From assembly GCF_001429785.1 (NCBI RefSeq), contig NZ_LMJF01000018.1:26293-90292 (forward strand): a stretch of 64,000 bases of DNA, given 5' to 3'. The DNA is from Lysobacter sp. Root916. Its GTDB lineage: Bacteria > Pseudomonadota > Gammaproteobacteria > Xanthomonadales > Xanthomonadaceae. Of the stretch, positions 40,601-49,386 are shown piece after piece (position 1 is the stretch's first letter; each line of letters starts with the position of its first letter). The position numbers and the translations under genes are program-made. The notes below the pieces were generated by a model. That model ran no database searches and was not told where the DNA came from. It saw nothing but the letters and a program-made list of their open reading frames with translations.

Positions 40601-42976
40601 AAGGATGCGGGTGGCCGCATCCAGCACCGACTGCGCCTTGCGCTGGCGGTCGTCCAGCAGCGCCTGCTTGTGGGTCTCGAAGGTCTCGAGCAGCTCCTCG
40701 CGCTTGCTGAGGATGTCGTTGAGGAAGTTCTCGTGCTCGCCGAACTGGCTCTCCAGTTCCTCCAGCTGCACCATCAGGCGCGACAGCTGCTCGTCGCACT
40801 TTTCCGGATCGCGCGCCAGCGCGAGCGCGCTGGCCACGCCCTGGCCGAACAGGGTGAACTGGGCGCCGAACTGGGCCACGGTCTCGGCCGAACCCAGGCC
40901 CTTGCGGCGCAGATCGGCGCGCGCCTTGGCCTGGTTGAGGCGGGCGTAGATGCCGGAGATGGCCTCGACGATGCGGGTGCGCTGAGTCGCGTCGTCCACG
41001 CGCAGCGTCGCCATCAGCTGCGACAGCATGTCCAGGTCGCCGGACATGGCCTGCATCTGCTTCAGCGGCACCTCCAGCTGGGCCACGCTGGTCGCCTGCT
41101 GGGCCTGCGCGTCCAGCGTCTGCAGGCGCTCGGCGTAGGGCAGCAGGGCCTTGTCGCCGGACAGGAAGGCGCCGGTGGCCGCGGCCACGCGCTCCTGCGC
41201 GGCCAGCAATTCGGTCTCCATCGCGTCGATCGCGGCGACGTCGATATAGCGGTATTCGCGGATGGTCAGCAGGTGCCCGCGCTGGGCGGCGATGCCGTTG
41301 AGCGCGTCGACGTGCTGCTGCACGGTGTCCCAGCCGTCGGGCAGCAGCGAATCCAGCAATGCCTTGTGGCGGCTCTGGCCCTCGCGCATCGCACGCTCGG
41401 ACTGGCTGCGGATGCCCTCGACCTTTTCGTACTCGTCGATCACCGACTCGCTGGTCGCGGCGATCTCGCGCAACACCGAGGCGGCGTCGCCGCCCTTGGG
41501 GTCGCCCAGCCAGTGGTGGATGTCGAACAGGCGGTGGGTGGCCTGGCTGAGCTGGCTGTAGCGCTGCACCGAGACTTCGGTGGCGTCGATCTCGCGGCAC
41601 AGGCTGAGCAGGTCGGAGATGCCGCGCACCAGCTCGGCGTTGCCGATCCGGCCCATGAAGCTGTTGCCCGCGGGCTGGCGCGCGGCGTGTTCGTCGCTGG
41701 AGAACGGGGTCCGCCAGACCTGCATCGGATGGACCCGGGTCGGCTCCTCGGTCTCTGCGGTGAACACCACCATGCGCCCGTCTTCGTAGCGGGCGTGGCC
41801 GTGCGCGTACACCGGCGTCTGCAGCCGGCGTTCGATCATGTTGTAGGTGAACAAGGCCGAGCGGCCGGCCTGCGGCTCGTAAAAGACGTACAGCACGTCC
41901 TCGCCGTTGGGCGAACGGATCGCGCGCTGGAAGCGCATGCCGTCCATGGCCGAGTCGAAGGTCTTGTACTCGCCGTTTTGCAGGTAGTAGCCGCCCGGGA
42001 ACACGATGCCGTGGTCCTCGGGCAGCTGCACGCAGGCCAGCCCGATCGCATCGATGCGCTGGACCTTGCGGGTCAGGGTGTTGAACACCAGATGCCGCCA
42101 CTGCTCCTCGCGGTACGGCAGCACGCGCAGCAGGATCAGGCTGCCGACGCGCGCGAACTCGACCTGGGCGTCGTCCAGCGACTGGGTGCGGTCGGCGACC
42201 GGCTCGCGGTAGATGCCCAGGCCGTCCTGGGTGTTGTTCTCGATCTTGACCGTGAGGTCACCGCCGACGGTTTCGACGAACACGCTGTCGAGGATGTTCA
42301 GATGCGGGTGGCGGCCCTCGACCGCCATCTCGCGGGTGGCGCGGGTCCATTCGAAGTCGAACGGCGCCGGCAGCGCGATGTCGCGCTCGCCGCGGTTGTC
42401 GATATAGCGCACTTGGCCGTCGGCCTCGACCGACCAGCGGAACACGCGCACGTCGTCCAGGCGCTCGCCGATCTGGAACGCGGCCAGCAGCTTGCCGTCG
42501 CGCGCCTCCAGCTGCAGCAGACGGGTGTTCTTGTAGTAGGCGTAGAGCTCGCGGAAATCCTGCGGGAAGCTGCCGGCGGCCAGGAAGCTGCCGGCCAGGT
42601 CCACCGCCTCGACGTCGTAGCCCTCGGCGGTCTCGACCAGCCGATGCAGCGAGAACACGTCCTCGACGCGGGTTTCCTTCTTCAGGCCGATGAAGACGTT
42701 GTAGCCGAACAGCAGGCAGTCGCCGACCTGGACGATGTCGCGCGCGACGCAGTTGTTCTCGGTGCGGATGCGCATCCGCCCGGCCACGTCCATCCGGCTG
42801 CTGCCGAACTCGGTCAGGCGCTGGGCGTTGAGCGCATCGGCGATCGCGCGCAGACGCGCGCCTTGTTCGCCCAGGCGCTTGCGCAGCACCTCGTAGGCGC
42901 CGCCCTGGGCGACCGCCTGGTCGAGAATGGCTTCGGCGGCCGATGCGTCCGGCGCCTGCGGCTTGGTTTCCGACAT
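37661..42976 (-). CDS. Giant AAA+ ATPase (DNA repair ATPase family)
   Basis: 1771 residues. Residues 60-450 are beta-rich with repeated short strands. A long helical/coiled-coil part spans about 500-890 (SESVIDEYEKVEGIR, LEELESQFGEHENFL). The AAA+ domain is at about 1285-1500, with Walker A SPPGYGKTT near 1300, Walker B VMLYVDDIQH near 1364 and sensor 1 VVMAGNPY near 1411. A Pro/Ala-rich linker near 1640-1690 precedes a helical tail. Homologues are called DNA repair ATPases by annotation pipelines without direct proof that I know of. The context with PspA, flotillin and a PLD enzyme suggests a membrane motor instead. Ribosome site AAGGAAG. Confidence 0.83.
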   Translation of the reverse strand: MSETKPQAPDASAAEAILDQAVAQGGAYEVLRKRLGEQGARLRAIADALNAQRLTEFGSSRMDVAGRMRIRTENNCVARDIVQVGDCLLFGYNVFIGLKKETRVEDVFSLHRLVETAEGYDVEAVDLAGSFLAAGSFPQDFRELYAYYKNTRLLQLEARDGKLLAAFQIGERLDDVRVFRWSVEADGQVRYIDNRGERDIALPAPFDFEWTRATREMAVEGRHPHLNILDSVFVETVGGDLTVKIENNTQDGLGIYREPVADRTQSLDDAQVEFARVGSLILLRVLPYREEQWRHLVFNTLTRKVQRIDAIGLACVQLPEDHGIVFPGGYYLQNGEYKTFDSAMDGMRFQRAIRSPNGEDVLYVFYEPQAGRSALFTYNMIERRLQTPVYAHGHARYEDGRMVVFTAETEEPTRVHPMQVWRTPFSSDEHAARQPAGNSFMGRIGNAELVRGISDLLSLCREIDATEVSVQRYSQLSQATHRLFDIHHWLGDPKGGDAASVLREIAATSESVIDEYEKVEGIRSQSERAMREGQSRHKALLDSLLPDGWDTVQQHVDALNGIAAQRGHLLTIREYRYIDVAAIDAMETELLAAQERVAAATGAFLSGDKALLPYAERLQTLDAQAQQATSVAQLEVPLKQMQAMSGDLDMLSQLMATLRVDDATQRTRIVEAISGIYARLNQAKARADLRRKGLGSAETVAQFGAQFTLFGQGVASALALARDPEKCDEQLSRLMVQLEELESQFGEHENFLNDILSKREELLETFETHKQALLDDRQRKAQSVLDAATRILEGLGRRTARFENADELNAFFAGDPLILKLRELAERLRTLKDSVKADDVEARLKGARDQAVRALRDRSDLFEAGGEVIKLGPRHRFSVNTQELDLTLLPREDGLALHLTGTDFLEPLRDEAFDALREYWQVVLDSESPTLYRAEYLAGLVLEVAAANGEGLSMDALRQQLAQPEALARSVRDFAAPRYREGYEKGIHDHDASLILQALIPLADSAGTLAYSADARAFASVFWSQVMTGEDAAQWPERARTARDIQRLFGSDAGLLALRAEVEAAMRAFLQTQPLDLDPASCAHAADYLVTELSAEHVQFAFSKYAQALLKTLQERLTAARMWDGFVQTLRRLGDRLPARWTLAANWFDALCREPAHAALAGYAREAVALLLLDERVPHRVSEVELRASIEGLLGEHPRVQAQRLDLGVDDFHARLRAHRERFLPGVRRYQALRQETVAREREALRLSEFKARPLSSFVRNKLINDVYLGVIGDNLAKQMGTVGEGKRSDLMGLLMMISPPGYGKTTLMEYVAHRLGLIFMKINGPALGHEVRSLDPARAPDATSRQELEKLNLALEMGNNVMLYVDDIQHTHPEFLQKFISLCDGTRRIEGVWKGRTRTYDLRGKKFCVVMAGNPYTESGEVFKIPDMLANRADIYNLGDVLGGMEDAFKLSYLENSLTSNPVLAPLATRELADLYRFVDKAAGRAFSANELSHAYGGAEINEIVATLQRLMQVRDVVYRVNQQYIASAAQAAQYRVEPPFKLQGSYRNMNKLAEKISPVMNEAELQQLIADHYLGEAQLLTAGAEENLLKLGELRGTLDAAQAERWAQIKRDFLRNKAMGASDADVGGRVVAQLADLVEGVRALDTPAPAAEAPKPEPVEAPWPQIVALLERAANRPPAPAPAAEPDPQALLDGLRAALEAALGPLIGRLGDGAEQQAQWQARLVEAIQHMGERGAVATAHVQHATEQQLQLQRALADFADRLNERTPR

Positions 42977-43108
42977 CTTCGCTTCCTTTTGGCGGGAGTC
43001 GGGAATGGGAAATCGGGAATCGCTCGAGCCGTCGCGATCCAGCGCCGGCTCAGCTCCGATACCCATTCCTATTCCCTATTACCGATTCCCAATTCCCGGC
43101 TTGCCGCG

Positions 43109-45088
43109 TCAGGACGCCAGCGAAGCGCCGTCGCCGGACTTGCCAGGCTTGTCGCCCTGCAGCGACAGCAGCTTCTGCAGCACGTCCTGCACGATCGGGC
43201 TCTTGCCGGCCACGCCTTCGATCGCCTTGCCCACCGACAGCGCCTTGGCGAAGGAATTGAAGAACTCGCCTTCGCCGCCGACGATGTCGATGTTGGCCTT
43301 GCTGAGCGCGGCGGCCAGCACGTCGGCCTGCTCCTTGGCGACTTCCTTGTTGGCCTCGATCGACGCGATCGCCTGCTCGAAGCTCTTCTCCAGCTGCATG
43401 CGGAACTCTTCGTGAGCGCGCGCGGTGTCGCTGAGCGCATCCAGGGCGCCGAACTTCTGCGCCAGGCCCTCGGCCTCGGACTTGAACTTCTGCAGCAGCA
43501 CTTCGGCTTCCGACAGGCCCAGGTCCTTGGTCGCCTTGGCCTTGGCCGCGCCCAGCTGTTCGTCGCCACGGGCCTGCGCGAACAGGTTCTCTTCCAGCAC
43601 CTTGGCGTCGGCCAGGCCCTGCTTCTGCTTGGCGTCGGCATGCGCTTCGATCACGCGCGCCTCGGCCAGGCCTTCCTTCTCGATCGCACTGGCGGTGACT
43701 TCGCGCACGCGCGCGTCGGCCAGGCCGGGTGCGGCGCGCTCGGCCTCGATGCCCTCGGCCATGCGCTTCTTGGCCTCGGACTGCTTGCCGGCCGCGTCCA
43801 GCTCGGCCTGCGCCAGCGTGGTGATCTCCACCGCCTTGTGCTTGGACGCGGCCTCGTCGGCCTCGGCCTGCTTGACCAGCCGCACCAGCTCTTCTTCGGC
43901 CACGGCCTGGGCATTCAGCACGGTGACCTGCTTGGCGCGATCGGCTTCGGACACGGCGCGCACTTCCTTGATGCGTTCCTCTTCCTGGGCCACGGTCTTC
44001 TCGACCGCGATACGCTCGCGGATCACGTTGGCGATGTCCTTGCGCTGCTCTTCCAGCGCCTTTTCCTTGTCGATCTTCTGCAGTTCGACTTCGCGCTCGC
44101 GCGAGACGATTTCCAGATCCTTGGCGCGGGTGACCTTTTCGACCTCGATCACGACCGCGCGCTGGCGGTTCTGCTGCGCGACTTCGACTTCGCGCATGCG
44201 GTTCTCTTCGCGGATGTCCAGCTGCTCCTGCACGCCGATGCGCGCCTGCTCGGCCTTGAGCCGCTCTTCCTCGCGCACCTTGGCGGTCTCGGCTTCCTCG
44301 CGCGCCTTGATGGTCTCGATCTCGCGCTTCTGGCGCGCCTCGGCGTCGGCCTGCTGGCGTTCCAGCGCCAGCATCGCCTCGCGGGTCTCGACGTTCTTCT
44401 TGGTGATCGCCAGTTGCTCGTTGCGCTCGAGCTCGTTGGTGATTACGTTCTGGGTGGCGGTCAGCTCGGTGATCTTGCGGATGCCTTCGGCGTCGAGGAT
44501 GTTGTTCGGGTCCAGCGAGTCCTTGGGCGTCTGCTCCAGATAGTCGATCGCCACGTCCTCCAGCAGGTAGCCGTTGAGGTCGTTGCCGATGGTCTCCAGC
44601 ACGCGGTCGCGGAAGTCCTGGCGGTTCTCGAACAGGTCGGTGAACTCGAACTTCTTGCCCACCGTCTTCAGCGCCTCGGAGAACTTGGCGTTGAACAGCT
44701 CGTTGACCGCGCCGCGGTCGGAGGCGCGCTCGGTGCCCACGGCCTTGGCGACCTTGAGCACGTCCTGCTGGGTCTCGTTGACGCGCAGGTAGAAGGCCAC
44801 GGTGATGTCCGCGCGCATGTTGTCCTTGCAGATCAGGCCGTCCTTGCCGCGGCGGTCGACCTCCAGGGTGATCAAGGAGATCTGCATCAGCTCCTTCTTG
44901 TAGATCACCGGGTAGACCAGCGCACCGGTGAAATGCACCTTCGGGGTCGCCGACAGGTCGTTCACGATCAAGGCCGTGCCCTGCGGCACCTTGATGTAGA
45001 AGGCTTTGAACAGGCCAAAGAAGCCGAAGATCGCGACCATGACCGCGCCCGCGATCATCAGCCCCGGCAGGATGATTTCAAGACTCAT
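43109..45088 (-). CDS. Flotillin-like SPFH/band-7 protein (YqiK type)
   Basis: 659 residues. One membrane helix at about 8-28 (PGLMIAGAVMVAIFGFFGLF) is followed by an SPFH domain at about 30-200, a very long charged coiled coil to about 560 rich in Glu/Ala repeats, and a helical tail. Flotillins form membrane cages and microdomains. The gene follows the YqiJ-like gene as yqiJ-yqiK do in E. coli, so the two probably form one membrane complex. Confidence 0.9.
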   Translation of the reverse strand: MSLEIILPGLMIAGAVMVAIFGFFGLFKAFYIKVPQGTALIVNDLSATPKVHFTGALVYPVIYKKELMQISLITLEVDRRGKDGLICKDNMRADITVAFYLRVNETQQDVLKVAKAVGTERASDRGAVNELFNAKFSEALKTVGKKFEFTDLFENRQDFRDRVLETIGNDLNGYLLEDVAIDYLEQTPKDSLDPNNILDAEGIRKITELTATQNVITNELERNEQLAITKKNVETREAMLALERQQADAEARQKREIETIKAREEAETAKVREEERLKAEQARIGVQEQLDIREENRMREVEVAQQNRQRAVVIEVEKVTRAKDLEIVSREREVELQKIDKEKALEEQRKDIANVIRERIAVEKTVAQEEERIKEVRAVSEADRAKQVTVLNAQAVAEEELVRLVKQAEADEAASKHKAVEITTLAQAELDAAGKQSEAKKRMAEGIEAERAAPGLADARVREVTASAIEKEGLAEARVIEAHADAKQKQGLADAKVLEENLFAQARGDEQLGAAKAKATKDLGLSEAEVLLQKFKSEAEGLAQKFGALDALSDTARAHEEFRMQLEKSFEQAIASIEANKEVAKEQADVLAAALSKANIDIVGGEGEFFNSFAKALSVGKAIEGVAGKSPIVQDVLQKLLSLQGDKPGKSGDGASLAS

Positions 45089-45163
45089 TTCAGATTCCCC
45101 TTTGACCCAATCAATTCGATAACGGATGACGACCGAGCGCGCGGCGGAGGGCCGACGCGGCTG

Positions 45164-45826
45164 CTACGGCCCGTTGAACTCGTCTTCGCCGATCACGCGG
45201 TAGGCGTTCTGCTCGGCGAAGTATTCGATCAGCACCACGCGGTCGCCGCGCTTGAAGCGATCGGCAACGTCGTCGCGCACTTGCAGGATCAGGCCGGCAC
45301 CGCCGTCCTCGACGCTGGCGCTGCCCATGCTCGCGGTCACCGTGGGGCTGCGCACGATCGCCAGCTGCCCCAGCAACGGACGCGCCGGCAACGGCTTGAG
45401 CTGGGCGAAGAAGCGCCGCAACGGGCGCAACGCAATGCCGCTCAGAAACACCGAGGCGATCAGAGCGCCGGCCATGGTCGCCACGCCCAGCACGGTATGC
45501 ATCCAGTTCCCGGGCAGATGGCGCAGCACCAGGTACTCGGCGAAATAGGTCAGGAACCAGCTGAAGAACACCAGCGCGGTGAACACCACGGTCAGCGGAA
45601 TGCCGCCCAGGCCCAGACGCATCAGGGGACCGGTGGCGCCGCTGAGCCCGCCGCCATCGCCGCCCGCGCCCTCGGCCCCTTCGGCGCCAATGCCGAACAC
45701 GCCATCGAGGATGTCCAGGTCGATCAGGCCGGTGGCGGCGATCAGCCAGTACAGCACCACCATCATCATCAGCAGGCTGAAGATGACGGTCGGGAACGAC
45801 CATACGATCTGCAGGAACACGAACAC
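45164..45826 (-). CDS. YqiJ-like membrane protein with OB-fold
   Basis: 220 residues. Membrane helices lie near 8-30, 78-100 and 112-135, with a Gly/Glu-rich loop at about 45-65 between the first two. The C-terminal 75 residues form an NfeD-like OB-fold (GQLAIVRSPTVTASMGSA, VLIEYFAEQNAYRVI). NfeD/OB proteins pair with flotillins; here it sits 75 bp upstream of one. Confidence 0.85.
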   Translation of the reverse strand: MFVFLQIVWSFPTVIFSLLMMMVVLYWLIAATGLIDLDILDGVFGIGAEGAEGAGGDGGGLSGATGPLMRLGLGGIPLTVVFTALVFFSWFLTYFAEYLVLRHLPGNWMHTVLGVATMAGALIASVFLSGIALRPLRRFFAQLKPLPARPLLGQLAIVRSPTVTASMGSASVEDGGAGLILQVRDDVADRFKRGDRVVLIEYFAEQNAYRVIGEDEFNGP

Positions 45827-45921
45827 ACCCTTCTCCCCGTTTGTGCCACCACCCCGCGCGCGTCGCCCCGACGCGCGCTGCGCCTACCTTACCCGGCCGG
45901 CGCCAGCGCGCGCGGGCGGTA

Positions 45922-46614
45922 TCAACCCGCGCTCTTCTGCTTCAACCGCTCCAGCACCGAATCCGCGCTGGAAGCATCGGCGATGATGCCGGCCTCGCGC
46001 AGCTTGGTGTCCAGCGCGTCCTGGCCCTCATCCTTGGCCAATTCGGCCGCCGCGTCCATGCGCGCGCCGCGCTCGGCCTGCTTGAGCTTGATCCGCTCCA
46101 GCGATTCCACCGCGGTCTGCATACGGCTCTGCGAGCCGGCGTAGCGGTGGGCGACGGTGGCCTGGGCGCGCTGCACGCTTTCCGTGGCCTTGACCGTGTC
46201 CAGCTGCTGCTTGAGGCGGCGGATGTTGCCCTCGGCTTGCAGGATCGCCTTGCGCAGGTCGACGATGCTGACCGCGAACTGCCGCACCTGATGCTCGTCG
46301 GCGTCGCGGCTGCCTTCGAGCAGGGCGATCTTGGCCGCGACCTCGCGCGCCAGCGATTCGTCGCCGGCTTCCAATGCCTTCATCGCGTAGGCCTCGTATT
46401 CGGCGACCTTGTCGCGCGAGCTGGCCAGACGGTCCTCGGCCAGCTTGTGCTTGGCCATGATCTCGGCCAGCGCTTCCTTGGAACGACGCAGCTCCAGGTC
46501 GGAGTCGCGGATTTCCTGGTCGAGGATGCGCAGCGCCTGCCCGTCGACCAGCGACTCGCCGACTTCGTTGGCGCCGCCGCGCAGGGCGGTCAACAGCTTG
46601 CTCCAGATGTTCAT
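45922..46614 (-). CDS. PspA/IM30 (ESCRT-III-like) family protein
   Basis: 230 residues, almost wholly helical. An amphipathic N-terminal helix (MNIWSKLLTALRGGANEVGE) is the membrane-binding part; a long hairpin of helices follows. This is the YjfJ type, since it stands after yjfI. PspA proteins polymerise on stressed membranes like ESCRT-III. It begins 25 bp after yjfI and is followed by the YqiJ-like gene. Confidence 0.9.
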   Translation of the reverse strand: MNIWSKLLTALRGGANEVGESLVDGQALRILDQEIRDSDLELRRSKEALAEIMAKHKLAEDRLASSRDKVAEYEAYAMKALEAGDESLAREVAAKIALLEGSRDADEHQVRQFAVSIVDLRKAILQAEGNIRRLKQQLDTVKATESVQRAQATVAHRYAGSQSRMQTAVESLERIKLKQAERGARMDAAAELAKDEGQDALDTKLREAGIIADASSADSVLERLKQKSAG

Positions 46615-46639
46615 CGTCTCGTCTCCTGGCCCGGCCGCG

Positions 46640-47272
46640 TCACGCGGCCTGACGCAGTTGGGGTTCGTAGGCTTCGGTGGCCTTGATCACGTTGTCGGCC
46701 AGGGTCTCGATCTCGAACAGCACGTTCGACAGCGAGGAACCGGCGCTGAGCGCACCGAACATGATGTAGACCCGCTCGCCGTCGGCCAGGGTCTCGATGC
46801 CGACCGTGGACAGCGGGAACATCTTGTGGGTGCGCAGGACTTCGTCGTTGAAGGCCGCCGAGTCGCGCACCTGCGCCACCGGCCACAGCAAGGCCTCGAC
46901 CACGATCTGTTCGCCGACCACGGCCATGAACAGCGGCAGGTCGCCGTATTCGGACATCGTCACGTGCAAGCCCGGCTCGGCGCCGTCGATCAGTTCGATC
47001 TGGGACTCGCCATTGCGGAACTCTTCGGTCGCCGACAGGGCCTCGTACAGGGCCGTCGCCGTCCAGGTCTTCGATTCGCTCATTCCACTCTCCTTATCGG
47101 GTCGTGCCGGCGACGGGCCCATCGTCCCGCGCGGCTGACGCATGCGCTTTTCGACCGCCATCAGTTCGTCGCCGAACTCCGGCAGGATCCACACCTCCTT
47201 CTTGACCAGCCCCTTCTGCCGCAGGCGTTCGCGGTGCAGGCGCTGGTAGTAGGCGGAGGATTTGCGTTCCAT
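46640..47272 (-). CDS. YjfI family protein (DUF2170) with basic N-terminal extension
   Basis: 210 residues from the ATG at 47272. The C-terminal 140 residues are the DUF2170 domain (GDLPLFMAVVGEQIVVEALLWP, THKMFPLSTVGIET). The N-terminal 50 residues are basic and helical (YYQRLHRERLRQKGLVKKEVWILPE), resembling a small DNA-binding or ribosome-facing segment. A start at MSESKTW (47083) would drop this part, but its composition argues that it is real. It is the first gene of the six-gene run; two operator-like palindromes lie directly upstream. Confidence 0.8.
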   Translation of the reverse strand: MERKSSAYYQRLHRERLRQKGLVKKEVWILPEFGDELMAVEKRMRQPRGTMGPSPARPDKESGMSESKTWTATALYEALSATEEFRNGESQIELIDGAEPGLHVTMSEYGDLPLFMAVVGEQIVVEALLWPVAQVRDSAAFNDEVLRTHKMFPLSTVGIETLADGERVYIMFGALSAGSSLSNVLFEIETLADNVIKATEAYEPQLRQAA

Positions 47273-47288
47273 GGAGCGCACGTTATCG

Positions 47289-47325
47289 CATCACATGTAA
47301 CGACTTCAAGTGCTCACATGTGATG
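47289..47325. promoter_or_regulatory. Paired palindromic operator upstream of the PspA/flotillin run
   Basis: CATCACATGT (47289-47298) and ACATGTGATG (47316-47325) are perfect 10-bp inverted arms. The right half contains the full palindrome TCACATGTGA (47314-47323) and the left a one-mismatch copy (47291-47300), 23 bp apart, about two helical turns. This suggests cooperative binding by a dimeric regulator just before yjfI. Confidence 0.65.
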
Positions 47326-47469
47326 TTCCGACGAACGGCAGCGCCACGCCGAAGCCGGCGCTAAATTCGATTAAAAACAGTGGGTTGCCGATACGAAGGC
47401 GAAGACACGGCTACACCGGACCGCCCTCGGACGGTCGCGGTGTGCCTGCTGGTCGAGCGCCCTGATGGC

Positions 47470-47492
47470 CCCGGCACGCAGGGCGTGCCGGG
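47470..47492 (-). terminator. Hairpin after the T4SS effector gene
   Basis: CCCGGCACGC (47470-47479) and GCGTGCCGGG (47483-47492), 10-bp perfect stem, loop AGG. It starts 7 bp beyond the effector stop on the minus strand. There is no clear T tract. Confidence 0.55.
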
Positions 47493-47498
47493 AGCGCC

Positions 47499-49337
47499 TC
47501 AGCCCAGACGGCGCGCGCCCAGGGTCTGCTGCTCCTGAGCCAGGGCCAGCGCGCGGTCCTGGCTGAGTTGCTCCTGGCCGACCCGCTCGAGCTGGCGCTG
47601 CGACTCGGCCACCGGGGTGCGCGCGGCCTCCTGCAGCGCGGTTGCGCTGACCCGGTGGCCAGGGTCGTCGAGGCGCCCCTGCACCGCGATCAGATTGCCG
47701 TTGAGATCCGGGCCGCCATGCTGGGCGTCGCGACTGAAGACCAAGTGGTCGATGCCGGTCATGCGCGCGCGGCACGCGTCCACCGCCACGCCCATCGCGG
47801 TGCGCTGCAGTTCTTCGTTGCCGACCTGCTTGCCGTGACGCTCGTACAGCGATTCCACCTGGCCCAGCGCCTCGCGGTACATCGGATGCTCGGGCGCGGC
47901 CTCGCTGCGCTGGCCGGTGCTGCGCTCGCCCGGCGCGGTCACCGGCGCGTCGTTGGCGGGCACGCCGCCGCCCGGCACCTCGCGCGTACCGCCACCGGGA
48001 TTCGCGCCCAGGGTGATGCCGAGGTTACCGCTTTCGAATTCCTTGACCGTGACCGTGGCGCCGGCCTGATCGGTGATACGCAGGTCGGTGCCTTGCAGCT
48101 GGTAGGTGTAGAGACCGTCGGCGCTGCGGTAGGTGTTTTCGGGATCGCCCTCGTTGCGCACGCCGCCGCTGAGCACGCGCCCGCCCCAACGCACTTCGCC
48201 GACCTTGTCGCTGTCGAGCACGGTGTCGCCGTCGCCGACCACGTAGGTGTCGCGGCCCTGCCCGCCTTCGAGACGGTCGCGGCCGGCGCCGCCGATCAGG
48301 ATGTCGTCGCCGCGCGCGCCGCGCAGGGTATCGTCGCCACCCTCGCCGATCAGCAGATCGTTGCTGGATACCTCGGCGCCGTTGCGTGTGCGGCGCGCGT
48401 CCAGGGTGGCGGCGTGCTCGGCGTCGACCGCGACGGTGGCGGTGTTGCGGCCGGGATCGAGGTAGATCGCGCCGGCCTCGAAGGATTCGTTGGTGAGGCG
48501 ATCGGCCAGATCCGGATGCTCGCGACGCAGATCGGTGAGCAGGGCGTCGCGCGCCGGCGCCAATGCCTCGCGGATGGTCTGGACCTCGCCGTAGTCGGCG
48601 GTGATGTTGCTGAAGTCGCGGTTGGCCTGGTCGATCATGTTGCGGCCTTCATTGCGGCCGTCGATGGATTCGCCCCAGTTGCGCTCGTCGCGCACGATGC
48701 GGTCGCGGTGCAGTTGGAAGCTGCGGTAGACGTCGCGCGCTTCGGCGGCGTCGACGTTGGCCGGATCGTCGTACAGGCCGAACAGTTGGCCTTCCATGTA
48801 GCGACGCTTGCGCAGGCCGGCCTCGGACGGCGCGTGCGAGCCCCAGGAGTTGTAGCGCAGCTCGAACCAGGCCTCGGCGCGATCGCCGGCTTCGACGGCG
48901 TCGCGGAACGGTTCCATGTTGCGGTTGTAGGAGCCGACGCCGCGGTTGTAGACCACCGACACCGCGGCCGCCTTCTCGCGCGACATCGGCATGTCCAAGG
49001 CGTTGACCGGCGCCTCGTATTCGGGAATCGAGGCCTCCAGCAGGCGATCGGCCTGCGCCGCATCGAGCGTGCGCGGGAAGGTCAGGCCCAGGCGGGTGCG
49101 GTCGGCGGCCGGGGCCTCGTCGATGCGCTGCAGCAGCTCGCGCTCGCCGCGGGTCAGCTCGATACCCGAGCGCTCCCAGATCTCGACGTTGTTGGACCGG
49201 TTGAAGGTGTAGCCGTAGCCGATGGTGGCGCGGTCGTCGCCGACGTCCTGCGAACGCGCGTGCAGCGACTCGGTGATCTTGACCAGCCGTTTGATCAGTT
49301 CGTTGTATTGCTCTTGGGTCAGCTCGTTGTAATCCAT
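47499..49337 (-). CDS. Type IV secretion effector: lysozyme-like domain, RTX repeats, XVIPCD
   Basis: 612 residues. Residues 1-190 look like a GH24/phage-type lysozyme: Glu23 and Thr38 (TIGYGYTF) have the same 15-residue spacing as Glu11 and Thr26 of T4 lysozyme, with Asp31 nearby. Calcium-binding nonapeptide repeats lie at about 325-380 (GEGGDDTLRGARGDDILIGG). The last 130 residues (EHPMYREALGQVESLYERHG, RTAMGVAVDACRARM, VDHL-like GIDHLVFSRD) match the Xanthomonadales XVIPCD signal for T4SS delivery into rival bacteria. It has no signal peptide. The adjacent upstream gene is the likely immunity protein. Confidence 0.85.
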   Translation of the reverse strand: MDYNELTQEQYNELIKRLVKITESLHARSQDVGDDRATIGYGYTFNRSNNVEIWERSGIELTRGERELLQRIDEAPAADRTRLGLTFPRTLDAAQADRLLEASIPEYEAPVNALDMPMSREKAAAVSVVYNRGVGSYNRNMEPFRDAVEAGDRAEAWFELRYNSWGSHAPSEAGLRKRRYMEGQLFGLYDDPANVDAAEARDVYRSFQLHRDRIVRDERNWGESIDGRNEGRNMIDQANRDFSNITADYGEVQTIREALAPARDALLTDLRREHPDLADRLTNESFEAGAIYLDPGRNTATVAVDAEHAATLDARRTRNGAEVSSNDLLIGEGGDDTLRGARGDDILIGGAGRDRLEGGQGRDTYVVGDGDTVLDSDKVGEVRWGGRVLSGGVRNEGDPENTYRSADGLYTYQLQGTDLRITDQAGATVTVKEFESGNLGITLGANPGGGTREVPGGGVPANDAPVTAPGERSTGQRSEAAPEHPMYREALGQVESLYERHGKQVGNEELQRTAMGVAVDACRARMTGIDHLVFSRDAQHGGPDLNGNLIAVQGRLDDPGHRVSATALQEAARTPVAESQRQLERVGQEQLSQDRALALAQEQQTLGARRLG

Positions 49338-49386
49338 GACGCTCTCGCTCCTGGTGATCCGCCCTTCCTAGGGCGTGGGTAATTCC

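Noticed and set aside
39320..46144. 2274-codon plus-strand frame
   Set aside because: Antisense to the ATPase, flotillin and PspA genes; no start signal and no motifs, a typical GC-rich shadow.
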